A stretch of 64,000 nucleotides of DNA from positions 418,488 to 482,487 of the forward strand of contig NZ_JH591188.1 in NCBI RefSeq assembly GCF_000242435.1, given 5' to 3'. The notes under the pieces were generated by a model. The model made no database searches, was not told where the DNA came from, and saw nothing but the letters and a program-made list of their open reading frames with translations. The first letter of the stretch is position 1, and each line of letters starts with the position of its first letter. Below are positions 35,287 to 43,531 of this stretch, piece by piece. The position numbers were made by a program, and so were the translations under genes. The stretch is from Dialister succinatiphilus YIT 11850. Lineage in GTDB: Bacteria > Bacillota > Negativicutes > Veillonellales > Dialisteraceae.

Positions 35287-35410
35287 GCAGAGTAAGTGCA
35301 GGTGCGCAGGAAAAGGCTGGCCCTTTTCCTCCAGTGCCGGATGAACGGGGAGTTGTCATCCGGACGAAAAGCAGGAATGCTTGCGGTGCCTGTGCTGCAT
35401 CCCGCTGCTG
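35287..35410 (+). promoter_or_regulatory. Tetrahydrofolate (THF) riboswitch, with an extra hairpin
   Basis: The conserved parts of the THF-I aptamer appear in order: GCAGAGTAAGTG, GCGC, AGTGCCGGATGAACGGGGAG, a partner ATCCGGACGAA, TTGCGGTG and TGCATCCCGCTGC. The pairing CCGGAT/ATCCGG forms one arm. Between GCGC and AGTG, where the family has a short UUAA-like joint, a perfect 9-bp hairpin AGGAAAAGG-CTGGC-CCTTTTCCT (35308-35330) is inserted. Downstream CTGCATGG/CCATGCAG and an ACTCCTTT segment that could mask AAGGAGG suggest control of translation of folT. Confidence 0.8.
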
Positions 35411-35460
35411 CATGGAGACTCCTTTCCATGCAGCTCTGCATGAAGGAGGTCTTTTTATAA

Positions 35461-35975
35461 TGCATAAAAATAGAGAAAAGGAAATGGTGGTTCTGGGAAT
35501 TCTTACGGCACTGGCAGTGCTTCTGTCCTATGTCTTGGCCATACAGACACCCTTTGTGAGGATTACCTTCGGCTTCCTGCCCCTGGCTCTGGCAGGGGCC
35601 CTCTATGGGCCATGGAAAGCGGGGCTGGTGGGGGCGCTGGATAACCTGATCGGCACGGCTCTTGTGGGGACAAGCATATTTTTTCCCGGCTTTACCCTGT
35701 CCGATTTCCTTACAGGCTTCATTTTCGGCTATTTCTTCTACAAAAAGAAAATCAACTTTCCCTATGTGTGCATTCCGTTCCTTGTCATTATGGTCTTGAT
35801 CCACCTGGGGCTTAATACCCTGTGGCTGGTACTTTACTATGACAAGGCGGCCTCTGCCATTTTTCTGGGACGACTGATCAAGAATCTGATCTGTTTCCCT
35901 ATGGAAGTGGGTCTTTTCCTTCTGATATATAAGAAGGCCTATGGGCGGATATCCCTCTTGGCTTTGGGCAGATAG
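35461..35975 (+). CDS. folT: Folate-specific ECF transporter S component (FolT)
   Basis: 171 residues from ATG 35461 after AAGGAGG. Five to six hydrophobic segments; FVRITFGFLPLALAGALYGP and WKAGLVGALDNLIG match S components of the FolT group, and an N-terminal ALAVLLSYVLAI helix is typical. It would bind folate and associate with the shared EcfAAT energising module encoded elsewhere. The THF riboswitch immediately upstream strongly supports the substrate. Confidence 0.92.
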
Positions 35976-36010
35976 ATCATGGGAAATCAGCGGTCAGGCC
36001 GGTGGTCATC

Positions 36011-36055
36011 AAAAAAGCTGTGGAAACAGGATTTTTCTGTTTCCACAGCTTTTTT
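36011..36055. terminator. Bidirectional terminator between folT and guaB
   Basis: AAAAAAGCTGTGGAAACAG and CTGTTTCCACAGCTTTTTT, a 17-bp stem between convergent genes. It keeps the outer AGCTGTG arm of the hairpin family but has a different inner core. Confidence 0.85.
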
Positions 36056-36074
36056 ACATTTTTGGTGAGGAAAA

Positions 36075-37580
36075 TCAGCGGTCGGAGCCGTCTTTTTCTT
36101 TCCGGATAACGTCGTGGGCGCCGCCTTCTACGATGGAGGTAGCGGATACGAGGGTGAGCTTTGCTTTCTTCTGCAGTTCCGGAATGGTGATGGCGCCGCA
36201 GTTGCACATGGTGGCTTTAATCTTGGCACAGGTCTTTTCTACATTTTCCTTCAGCGGGCCTGCATAGGGAACGTAGGAATCCACCCCTTCTTCAAAGGCC
36301 AGTTTCTTGGAACCGTCCAGATCGTAGCGGCCCCAGTTTCTTGCACGGTTGGAACCTTCGCCCCAGTATTCCTTGACCACCGTGCCGCCTACGGTTCTCT
36401 TCTGTGTGGGGGATTCGTCGAAACGGGCGAAATATCTGCCCAGCATGACGAAGTCAGCGCCCATGGCCAGGGCCAGGGTGATGTGGTGGTCGTAAACGAT
36501 GCCGCCGTCGGAGCATACCGGTACGTAAATGCCTGTTTCCTTGTAGTATTCATCTCTGGCCTGGCAGACTTCGATGAGAGCGGTAGCCTGGCCGCGGCCG
36601 ATGCCCTTTGTTTCACGGGTGATGCAGATGGAACCGCCGCCGATGCCTACTTTTACGAAGTCAGCGCCTGCTTTGGCCAGGAAGAGGAAGCCGTCGCGGT
36701 CAACCACGTTGCCGGCACCTACTCTGACCTTGCCGTTGTATTTTTCATGAATCCAGTTCAGGGTGATTTTCTGCCATTCGGAGAAGCCTTCGGAGGAATC
36801 AATGCAGAGTACGTCAGCGCCTGCATCTACCAGCTTCGGCACCCTTTCTTCATAGTCCCGGGAGTTGATGCCGGCACCGACGATGAAGCGTTTCTGGGCA
36901 TCCAGCATTTCGTTGGGGTTTTCCTGATGGGAATCGTAGTCCTTGCGGAATACGAAGCCGTAGAGCTTGCCATCTTCAAAGAGAACGGGGAGGGAATTGA
37001 TTTTGTTGTCCCAGATAATGTCGTTGGCTTCGGAAAGGGTGATGCCGTACTTGGCGGTGATCAGTTTTTCCAGAGGGGTCATGAAATTTTTAACTTTTTC
37101 CGATTTATCCATACGGCTTACGCGATAGTCACGGCTGGAAACGATGCCCACCAGTTTACCGCCGGAAGTGCCGTCGTCGGTAATGGCTACGGTGGAATGG
37201 CCGGTCTTTGCTTTCAGAGCCAGTACATCGGCCAGGGTGTTTTCAGGAGAAAGGTTGGAATCGCTGGGAACAAAGCCTGCCTTCTGGGCTTTGACTCTGG
37301 CAACCATGGCTGCTTCCTCTTCCGGGGTCTGGGAGCCGTAGATGAAGGAAACGCCGCCGTTTCTTGCCAGTTCCACTGCCAGTCTTTCACCGGATACGGC
37401 CTGCATGATTGCAGAAACCATGGGGATATTTAATGTAATAGCCGGTTTTTCACCTTTTTTGAACTTCACCAGCGGTGTCTTCAGGGACACGTTTGCAGGA
37501 ATGCAGTTCGTATCAGAATATCCCGGAATCAGGAGATATTCATTAAAGGTATGTGCCGGTTCATTAATGTAGGTTGCCAT
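36075..37580 (-). CDS. guaB: IMP dehydrogenase
   Basis: About 501 residues. The ATG at 37580 fits AAGGAGG better than the ATG three bases upstream. TIM barrel with two CBS domains inserted at about 105-225; catalytic Cys near residue 319 in [20 protein letters not shown], the flap region NWGRYDLDG and a [20 protein letters not shown] phosphate-binding segment. It makes XMP for GMP synthesis. The sequence reads like a divergent GuaB branch ([13 protein letters not shown] in place of the usual GSxxRY flap start), so a GMP-reductase-like or variant IMPDH cannot be fully excluded. Confidence 0.88.
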   Translation of the reverse strand: MATYINEPAHTFNEYLLIPGYSDTNCIPANVSLKTPLVKFKKGEKPAITLNIPMVSAIMQAVSGERLAVELARNGGVSFIYGSQTPEEEAAMVARVKAQKAGFVPSDSNLSPENTLADVLALKAKTGHSTVAITDDGTSGGKLVGIVSSRDYRVSRMDKSEKVKNFMTPLEKLITAKYGITLSEANDIIWDNKINSLPVLFEDGKLYGFVFRKDYDSHQENPNEMLDAQKRFIVGAGINSRDYEERVPKLVDAGADVLCIDSSEGFSEWQKITLNWIHEKYNGKVRVGAGNVVDRDGFLFLAKAGADFVKVGIGGGSICITRETKGIGRGQATALIEVCQARDEYYKETGIYVPVCSDGGIVYDHHITLALAMGADFVMLGRYFARFDESPTQKRTVGGTVVKEYWGEGSNRARNWGRYDLDGSKKLAFEEGVDSYVPYAGPLKENVEKTCAKIKATMCNCGAITIPELQKKAKLTLVSATSIVEGGAHDVIRKEKDGSDR

Positions 37581-37853
37581 CATTTCCTCCTTGAATAAAA
37601 AAATTCCATAACAGGGTATTAAGGATAAATATACATCTTTCCTTGCAAAGGGTCAAGTGCTTTTTGCAGGTTCCCTTCTGCTACGCTGTCATTATATTTT
37701 TACCCATTATAGCCTATATTGGAAAGGGAGAAAAGGGGGAACATGGCGGGGCAGCAGAGAGGGATGCCTGCTTTCTGTCAAAGGGCTTGAATAGATCGGG
37801 AAGAGGGCTGTTTTTCGTCTTCGGCTCATGGAAGAACTGTGGCGGTACCAATG

Positions 37854-37898
37854 AAAAAAGGAGCTGTGAAGAAATGATTTACATTTTTTCACAGCCCC
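37854..37898 (-). terminator. Terminator hairpin after tetR-type gene (repeat family)
   Basis: AAAAAAGGAGCTGTGAAGAA with TTTTTTCACAGCCCC. The 37581-37853 stretch before guaB holds no gene that I can support. Confidence 0.75.
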
Positions 37899-37905
37899 GT
37901 TCGCT

Positions 37906-38466
37906 TTACAGCAGGGGTCTGATAACGGCCCTGAAATAGGCGTCCAGTTCTTCCGGCGTTTCCTTCATATTTCGTCTCACCCACCACTGCACCATTTCCA
38001 CGAAACTTCCGGAAATGTGGTTCAGCAGGAACTCTTCCGGCACCGGGCAGGAAGGCTTTCGGTCCTTTAAAAGGTAGGAGGAAATGAGTCTGTCCAGACT
38101 GGATTTGAAAAAACGGAGAAAAATATCGCTGCTTTCTGAGGTGAGAAGATCTCTCACATGGTTGGTGTTGGCATCGATATGCTGCAGCAGATGGCAGAAT
38201 ACAGGATCCGGCACACCGGGTGCCATATGGGCATCGCTGGGAACATTGTCGTGCATGACACCTTCGATGATATGGTCAAAAAGCTCGCTGCACATTTCCT
38301 TCAAAAGGCTGTCCTTGGCTTCAAAGTGGGCATAGAAGGTGCTTCTTCCTATATTGGCACGGTCAATAATGTCCTGGATGGTGATTTTAGAGTAGGGCTT
38401 TTCTGACAAAAGGGCGCTGAAGGCGCTGAAAATAGCCGCTCTTGTTTTCTGCTGGCGACGGTCCAT
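37906..38466 (-). CDS. TetR/AcrR family transcriptional regulator
   Basis: 186 residues. N-terminal HTH: RAAIFSAFSALLSEKPYSKI, TIQDIIDRANIGRSTFYAHF and EAKDSLLKEM fit the TetR DNA-binding domain; the C-terminal part is the usual variable helical ligand domain (TetR_C-like LISSYLLKDR, FVEMVQWWVRRNMKETPEEL). It stands alone, so its target is not visible, and may be itself through the AT-rich upstream region. Confidence 0.9.
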   Translation of the reverse strand: MDRRQQKTRAAIFSAFSALLSEKPYSKITIQDIIDRANIGRSTFYAHFEAKDSLLKEMCSELFDHIIEGVMHDNVPSDAHMAPGVPDPVFCHLLQHIDANTNHVRDLLTSESSDIFLRFFKSSLDRLISSYLLKDRKPSCPVPEEFLLNHISGSFVEMVQWWVRRNMKETPEELDAYFRAVIRPLL

Positions 38467-38674
38467 AAACGTTCTCCCTGTCTGGCTTTCGGAAATCAGG
38501 AATCATGGCCTGCCTTCCTGATTTATAGTACTATTTGTTCACTATCAATACTAGTGTAATATAGGAATGGCTGCAATGCAAGCTGGGGAAAGGGAGAAAA
38601 AGGAATTTTAACTTTAGTTTACACTTCCCTTATAATTTCATCATCAGAGGCGATGATTCTTTTTATAATTCCAT

Positions 38675-38713
38675 CAAAAAAGATGAGAAAGTAATTTCAC
38701 TTTCTCATCTTTT
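38675..38713 (-). terminator. Terminator hairpin after metQ
   Basis: AAAAAAGATGAGAAAGT and ACTTTCTCATCTTTT. The rest of 38467-38674 is AT-rich upstream region of the TetR gene, with an imperfect inverted repeat around 38527-38555 that could be its operator. Confidence 0.75.
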
Positions 38714-38767
38714 AAATGAAGGGTTTCATGGCAGGTCAGCCCTGATTCAGGATTTCCCTGGAGAGGC

Positions 38768-39601
38768 TTAGAAAGTGGCCTTAATGGAGCCGTTGTATTT
38801 CTTGTTGATGAAATCCTTAGCTTCCTGGCTGTTCAGCGCCTTCATGAGCTTCTGCAGTTCCGGACGTTTTTCATCGCCTGCGCGGACAGCTACGATATTG
38901 GCATAGGGGGAGTCAGAGCTTTCGGTGTAGATGGAGCTCTTGGGGTCCAGTTTGGCTTCCAGGGCAAAGTTCATGTTAATGACGGCAATGTCCGCATCTT
39001 CCAGAGAACGGGGCAGCTGTGGCGCTTCCAGTTCGGAGAACTGAAGGTTCTTCGGGTTTTCAGCAATGTCCTGGGGCGTTGCGGTAATGGGGGCACCGTC
39101 GCGGAGCTTAATGAGACCGGCGGACTGGAGTACCAGAAGGGCACGGCCGCCGTTGGTGGGATCATTGGGGATTGCTACATGGGCACCGTCGGGGAGATTT
39201 TTGATGTCTTTGATTTTGTTGGAATATACGCCCATGGGTTCCAGATGTACGGTGCCGATGGAAACCAGGTTCAGGCCCCGGGATTTGCAGAATTCGTCCA
39301 GATAGGGTTTATGCTGGAAATAGTTGGCATCCAGGCTCTTGTCGTTCAGAGCCAGGTTCGGCTGTACATAATCGGTGAATTCCACGATTTCCACGTTGAC
39401 CCCTTCCTTGGCCAGCTGGTCCTTTACGGAATTCAGGATTTCTCCATGGGGAACGGGGGAAACGCCGACTTTAATGGTAACGGCTTTGTCCGGAGCGGCA
39501 GATTTGGCAGGGGCGGCGGCTTTCTCTCCTCCGCAGCCTGCTAAAAATCCGACAGCTGCCAGTGCGGCAATGGATGCGATCAGGGTCTTCTTGTAGTTCA
39601 T
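38768..39601 (-). CDS. metQ: MetQ/NlpA family methionine-binding lipoprotein
   Basis: 277 residues with a lipoprotein signal (AALAAVGFLAGCGGEKA, Cys near 23). VGVSPVPHGEILNSVKDQLA, VEFTDYVQPNLALNDKSLDA and NYFQHKPYLDEFC are typical NlpA motifs; VRAGDEKRPELQKLMKAL is near the end. It would deliver methionine to the MetNI transporter. metN and metI are not adjacent, so the gene is isolated, but a T-box with a Met specifier upstream confirms methionine control. Confidence 0.92.
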   Translation of the reverse strand: MNYKKTLIASIAALAAVGFLAGCGGEKAAAPAKSAAPDKAVTIKVGVSPVPHGEILNSVKDQLAKEGVNVEIVEFTDYVQPNLALNDKSLDANYFQHKPYLDEFCKSRGLNLVSIGTVHLEPMGVYSNKIKDIKNLPDGAHVAIPNDPTNGGRALLVLQSAGLIKLRDGAPITATPQDIAENPKNLQFSELEAPQLPRSLEDADIAVINMNFALEAKLDPKSSIYTESSDSPYANIVAVRAGDEKRPELQKLMKALNSQEAKDFINKKYNGSIKATF

Positions 39602-39619
39602 AATACTCCTCCTATGATG

Positions 39620-39895
39620 AAATCAATAAAAAAAACCTTCCTCCCGAAAGGGACGAAGGATTCTATTCGTGGTACCACCCAGATTCACTTTTCCGTCGCC
39701 GGAAAAGCCTTATGAAGTACGCCGGCTCTGCCTTGATACTTCTTTTCTGTAACGGGAATTCCCGGTCTGCCTGATGATTCAGCAGAGAGGCTCAGAGGCC
39801 ATGTTCAGCAGGCTATCCAAGGCCCCTTCCCACCTGTGGGGGCTCTCTTTGCTCTTCCTTCCCGCGTACTCTTCTCTTCATTGCCTTTATGAAGT
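39620..39895 (-). promoter_or_regulatory. T-box riboswitch, methionine specifier (metQ leader)
   Basis: On the - strand the leader begins near AATGAAGAGAAGAGTACGCG, has the stem-I AGAGAG segment, a specifier loop CTGAACATGGCC with the ATG (Met) codon, and the T-box itself TGGGTGGTACCACG (about 39664-39683), followed by a terminator CCTTCGTCCCTTTCGGGAGG with a T-tract. Uncharged tRNA-Met would pair with specifier and T-box and allow read-through into metQ. Confidence 0.92.
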
Positions 39896-39902
39896 TGAAA
39901 AT

Positions 39903-39932
39903 ACTATATCACTCTTTCCCTTTTTTCGTCAA
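39903..39932 (-). promoter_or_regulatory. Promoter of the metQ T-box unit
   Basis: TTGACG (39932-39927), 18-base spacer, TATAGT (39908-39903) on the - strand. Confidence 0.75.
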
Positions 39933-39984
39933 GAGGATTTTTGACAGGCTTTGACAATTTTCCTGAAGTGGTTTATTATTTATT

Positions 39985-40002
39985 TAGTCAGCTTACTAAC
40001 TA
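39985..40002. promoter_or_regulatory. Putative MarR operator, site 1 (upstream of marR-type gene)
   Basis: TAGTCAGCTTACTAACTA is an 18-bp imperfect palindrome almost identical to the site at 40714-40731. The 40003-40160 stretch to the gene start contains no other feature. Confidence 0.6.
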
Positions 40003-40160
40003 AAAACGCCGCTCATGAAAGAAGTCTGTTCTTATAAGGATTGTCTGGACCGCCGGGTCAGAAAATTATGAAGCAGCCCGGGGCATCCTTTCTGTCCTTT
40101 TCCTGCCATGGCAGGAAAAGACACATCATGAAATCGGCCTTTCCTGATACGGGAGGATTT

Positions 40161-40649
40161 ATGTATCGAAATTTTGTGTTTCCATCACGGGAGGAACTGG
40201 CATCCCATGCCCGGGAGATGCCGGAAATCCATCCTGACGATGTGATTACCATGCTTACGGTGATGAAGGCGGCCGAGGAAATCAAAGGGAAAACCGATGG
40301 TATCCTGGAGCGGAGGTACCACATGTCCCAGGGAAAGCTCTGTGTCATGATTATCCTTCACCAGCACAGGGAAGGGCTGGCACCGTCGAAGCTGGCCGTT
40401 ATGGCAGGAGTGACGAAGGCCACCATTTCCGTCATGCTGGCCCGCATGGAGCGGGACGGGCTGGTGAAAAAATCGGTGAATGCAGACGATGGAAGAGCCC
40501 GGCTGGTGTATCTCACCGACAAGGGCCGGGAGGAAATGGACAGTATCCTGCCGGACCATTATGTACGGATTTCCCGTCTCATCGGCAGGTTGGATGAAGG
40601 GGAAAAGAAGGAGCTGGTGCGGCTTCTCCATAAAATCGTGGATGAATAA
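40161..40649 (+). CDS. MarR family transcriptional regulator
   Basis: About 162 residues from ATG 40161 (MYRNFVFPSREE) behind GGGAGG; the ORF is open from 40041 without a site. The winged helix is clear: SQGKLCVMIILHQHREGLAP, SKLAVMAGVTKATISVMLAR and MERDGLVKKSVNADDGRARL, followed by the wing and DKGREEMDSILPDHY. It probably represses itself and the following hlyD-permease pair, since the same palindrome lies before both. Confidence 0.9.
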   Translation: MYRNFVFPSREELASHAREMPEIHPDDVITMLTVMKAAEEIKGKTDGILERRYHMSQGKLCVMIILHQHREGLAPSKLAVMAGVTKATISVMLARMERDGLVKKSVNADDGRARLVYLTDKGREEMDSILPDHYVRISRLIGRLDEGEKKELVRLLHKIVDE

Positions 40650-40713
40650 TGGAAATCACTCTGATTTTCCGGTCATTTTCTGATAGAAAGTGACCGGTAT
40701 TTTCAGCCCTATA

Positions 40714-40731
40714 TAGTCAGCCGGCTAACTA
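40714..40731. promoter_or_regulatory. Putative MarR operator, site 2 (upstream of hlyD-type gene)
   Basis: TAGTCAGCCGGCTAACTA: half-sites TAGTCAGC and GCTAACTA are inverted repeats with one mismatch. It lies 21 bases before the hlyD ATG. Confidence 0.65.
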
Positions 40732-40752
40732 AACAGGTTTGGAGGTCAAGAT

Positions 40753-41865
40753 ATGGATATGCATAGTAAACCGGTGAAAATTGGATTGTTTTTTCTGGGG
40801 CTCATAGCGGTGTGCGGGCTGGTGCTCCTCTTCAAGGGAAATGATGCCGTAGCCATGGCCAAGGAAAAGCGGGATGGCATTGTGACTGCCGAGCAGATCA
40901 AGGTGTCCTTCGATTCTGTCAGCGGCCGCCTGCTGAAGGAAAACGTGAAGGAAGGGGACCGGGTGAAGAAGGGGGATGTGCTCATGGTGATGGACCCAAC
41001 GGATACGGACCTGGATATTAAAAAACTCCGTTCCCAGATTGCCCAGCTGGATGCACAGATCAGCTCCATGGCAGGAAGCATTGATGTGGCTTACCAGAAA
41101 GCGGATACCGACGAAGTGGAAACTCATCGCCAGATCGATCAGCAGAAGGCGGTGCTGGCATCGTCAGAGGCAGTGTATGAAAACAAGCTGTCTGATTACA
41201 ACAGGAAACGGCAGCTGGTGGAGGCCGGCGCCATTTCCCAGCTGGAAATGGATAATATAACTGCCAGTCTCCGCACTGCCGAGGCAGATGTGCGGGCTCA
41301 GCAGGAGCTTCTCCATAAACTGCTGGGCGGTGCAGAGGACCGGGACAATACGGAAGATATTGCTCTTCTCACCATTGCCCAGGAAAGGCAGAGCGCTGAC
41401 AATAAAGCCAATGACCTGGAATCTCTGAGACAGCAGAAAAAGCAGCTGGAGGTGGCTCTGGAACAGAAGGAGGTCAATAAGAAAAGGCTGATCCTTCGGG
41501 CCCCGGAAGACGGGAAAATCCTGAAGGTGATTGCCAAGGAAGGCGAAATGGTTTCAGCTAATACGCCGGTGATTCTTCTGGAAAGCAGCCGCTATTACTA
41601 TGACATTTATGTGAATGAGGTAGAAAAGGGACAGATGAAGGAAGGAGACCGGCTCACAGGTCATACGGTGTCCGGAAACAGGGAAGTGCCCGGCACGGTG
41701 CGTCTCATAGCCAAAGCGCCGGGGTTTGCGGATTTCAAAATGTCCAGGGAAAAGAGCTCGGCTGATCTGACAGCCTTCCAGATTCGTACCTACATCGACC
41801 CCGTACCCGGTGTGATTCCGGGAATGACAGTGGAGGTGAACCGTCATGAGTTCACTGGCCGATGA
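40753..41865 (+). CDS. HlyD/EmrA family periplasmic adaptor (membrane fusion protein)
   Basis: 370 residues. N-terminal signal anchor (GLFFLGLIAVCGLVLLF), a lipoyl-like half AEQIKVSFDSVSGRLLKENV with KEGDRVKKGDVLMVMDPTD, a long coiled coil (about 85-250), the second lipoyl half LRAPEDGKILKVIAKEGEMV and a beta-barrel with VEKGQMKEGDRLTG. It links an inner-membrane exporter to an outer-membrane channel. It overlaps the permease gene by 20 bases, so the two act together. Confidence 0.88.
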   Translation: MDMHSKPVKIGLFFLGLIAVCGLVLLFKGNDAVAMAKEKRDGIVTAEQIKVSFDSVSGRLLKENVKEGDRVKKGDVLMVMDPTDTDLDIKKLRSQIAQLDAQISSMAGSIDVAYQKADTDEVETHRQIDQQKAVLASSEAVYENKLSDYNRKRQLVEAGAISQLEMDNITASLRTAEADVRAQQELLHKLLGGAEDRDNTEDIALLTIAQERQSADNKANDLESLRQQKKQLEVALEQKEVNKKRLILRAPEDGKILKVIAKEGEMVSANTPVILLESSRYYYDIYVNEVEKGQMKEGDRLTGHTVSGNREVPGTVRLIAKAPGFADFKMSREKSSADLTAFQIRTYIDPVPGVIPGMTVEVNRHEFTGR

Positions 41866-42964
41866 AATCCATTTCCTCTTTTCCGGCAGGGGCATGCCTT
41901 ATGAAAAGGTATCCCTCCTGGTGGCCATCGTGATTACTGTCTTCTTTACGGCGGCCATGGGCTACAACTATACCAGGGATGTGAATGTGGTGGTGGTGGA
42001 CCTGGACCATTCCAGGACGAGCCAGGAAGTAGTGGAAATGATTCACTCTTCTCCCCACATGAAGGTGGGCCATGTGCTGTACACTCCGGCGGACCCGAAG
42101 GATTTCTTCTATGAAGACAAGGCCTATGCGGTGGTTTGCCTGCCGAAGGACCTGGAACGGGACCTGTATTCCGGCACCTCGGTGAATATAGGCCTTTACT
42201 GCGACTACACCAATATCGCCCTGACCGCCGATATCCAGGCTGCCATGAATGAAATCGCCGCGGAGCTGAATGGAATGAACAGCGGCTCTACCGAAAGCGG
42301 TCTGGTGGTGAGTACCCGTTACCTTTTCAACCCCACAAGCAGTACCAGCAATTCGGAAACCGAAGGGTTCCTCTTCTTTTTTTCCAGTATGTTCTTTACC
42401 TTTGCCACCATCGGCATGGTGCCAAGGCTGAAGCTGGAGGACAAATGGGAGGCCCTTCTGGAGAAGGGATCCCCCTTTGACCTTATGGTGCGGATTCTTC
42501 CCTACATGGGCTGCCTGATTACAGCCCTCATGGTGGGTATGGCCATTCTCCGCATCTGGGGCAATATGGTTATATCCGGCAGCTTTCTTCTTTTCATGGC
42601 CCTCCAGATTTTCTACATCTGGGGTGTAGGCATGATGAGCATTCTTTTCGGCTGGACCGCCGCCAACCCCGGCGTGGCTTCCAGCCGCATGATTCTTTTC
42701 ATCCCCGGCGGTTTCATTCTGGGCGGACAGACGGCGCCCCTGGTTTTTATTCCCTACTGGGCCCAGGTGCTGTCCCATTTCTTTCCGCTGACCTGGGAAT
42801 TCCATTTCGTCAGGGATATCCTCATGCGGGGCGCCGGTTTTGGCGATATAATGCAGGAAATCGGGGCGTTCTTCCTCTATCTCCTGGCCATTGCGGCGGT
42901 TTTCTGCCTCCGCTTTGAAAAGGCCCGGAAAGACTGCGTGAAGGAAGGGCTGATTCATTCGTAA
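41846..42964 (+). CDS. ABC-2 type transporter permease (YhiH/YbhR-like)
   Basis: 372 residues. One helix near 22-40 (VSLLVAIVITVFFTAAMGYN), an extracytoplasmic domain of about 150 residues (VNVVVVDLDHSRTSQEVVEM typical of ABC-2 exporters), then five C-terminal helices with FMALQIFYIWGVGMMSILFG and PLTWEFHFVRDILMRGAG. This is the YhiI-YhiH/YbhS-R layout. No ATP-binding protein and no TolC-like gene lie nearby, so either the ATPase is encoded elsewhere or the pair is incomplete. Confidence 0.85.
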   Translation: MSSLADEIHFLFSGRGMPYEKVSLLVAIVITVFFTAAMGYNYTRDVNVVVVDLDHSRTSQEVVEMIHSSPHMKVGHVLYTPADPKDFFYEDKAYAVVCLPKDLERDLYSGTSVNIGLYCDYTNIALTADIQAAMNEIAAELNGMNSGSTESGLVVSTRYLFNPTSSTSNSETEGFLFFFSSMFFTFATIGMVPRLKLEDKWEALLEKGSPFDLMVRILPYMGCLITALMVGMAILRIWGNMVISGSFLLFMALQIFYIWGVGMMSILFGWTAANPGVASSRMILFIPGGFILGGQTAPLVFIPYWAQVLSHFFPLTWEFHFVRDILMRGAGFGDIMQEIGAFFLYLLAIAAVFCLRFEKARKDCVKEGLIHS

Positions 42965-43021
42965 CGCTTTGCTTCGAGAGGGCATTCTTTTAACAGCAGA
43001 AATTGCAGAACAGGAGGCAGT

Positions 43022-43450
43022 ATGGAAATCAAAAAGATCCTGGTTCCTCTGGACGGCTCACCGGAATCAGAGAAAGCCTTCACCTTCGGGCTGGACCTGG
43101 CGGAAAAGTATGATGCCCGCCTGGTGCTGGCCCATGTGGTGGACATGAATGAAAAAATGACGGCCCTGGATCAGGTCACCATGAGCGGTTATGTGCCTTC
43201 GGAAATACTGGATGAAGGGTACCGGCTTCTTTCCCGGTCTGCCCGCAAGGTGCCGCCCCATATCCGTCTTGATACCATGGTCCGTATCGGCGCTCCGCCG
43301 CAGACCCTCCTTTCCATGGCAGAAGATACAGGAGCGGATCTTATCGTCATGGGAAGCCGGGGCCTTGGCGCTGTGCGGAGCATCGTCATGGGCAGCGTGA
43401 GCCAGTATATCCTTCACCATGCCAGGGCCATGGTGACCATAGTGAAATAG
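43022..43450 (+). CDS. Universal stress protein UspA family
   Basis: 142 residues: KKILVPLDGSPESEKAFTFG at the N terminus and the ATP-binding G-x2-G-x9-G-S motif in MGSRGLGAVRSIVMGSVSQY near the C terminus. Single Usp domain, cytoplasmic. GGAGG precedes the ATG. It lies 57 bases after the permease gene and may be co-transcribed with it; specific role unknown. Confidence 0.92.
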   Translation: MEIKKILVPLDGSPESEKAFTFGLDLAEKYDARLVLAHVVDMNEKMTALDQVTMSGYVPSEILDEGYRLLSRSARKVPPHIRLDTMVRIGAPPQTLLSMAEDTGADLIVMGSRGLGAVRSIVMGSVSQYILHHARAMVTIVK

Positions 43451-43499
43451 AAAAAGGGGCAGTGAAGAAATGTTTTACATTTCTTCACTGCCCTTTTTG
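43451..43499. terminator. Bidirectional terminator between usp and argD (repeat family)
   Basis: AAAAAGGGGCAGTGAAGAAA and TTTCTTCACTGCCCTTTTT between convergent genes. The outer arm GGGCAGTG/CACTGCCC is a compensated variant. Confidence 0.88.
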
Positions 43500-43531
43500 A
43501 TTTCCTGAAAAATCAGCCCGGTTCAGGGGTT

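Noticed and set aside
38467-38674. Gene between tetR and metQ
   Set aside because: Only short AT-rich frames, no ribosome site; an imperfect inverted repeat near 38527-38555 is too weak to call an operator with confidence.
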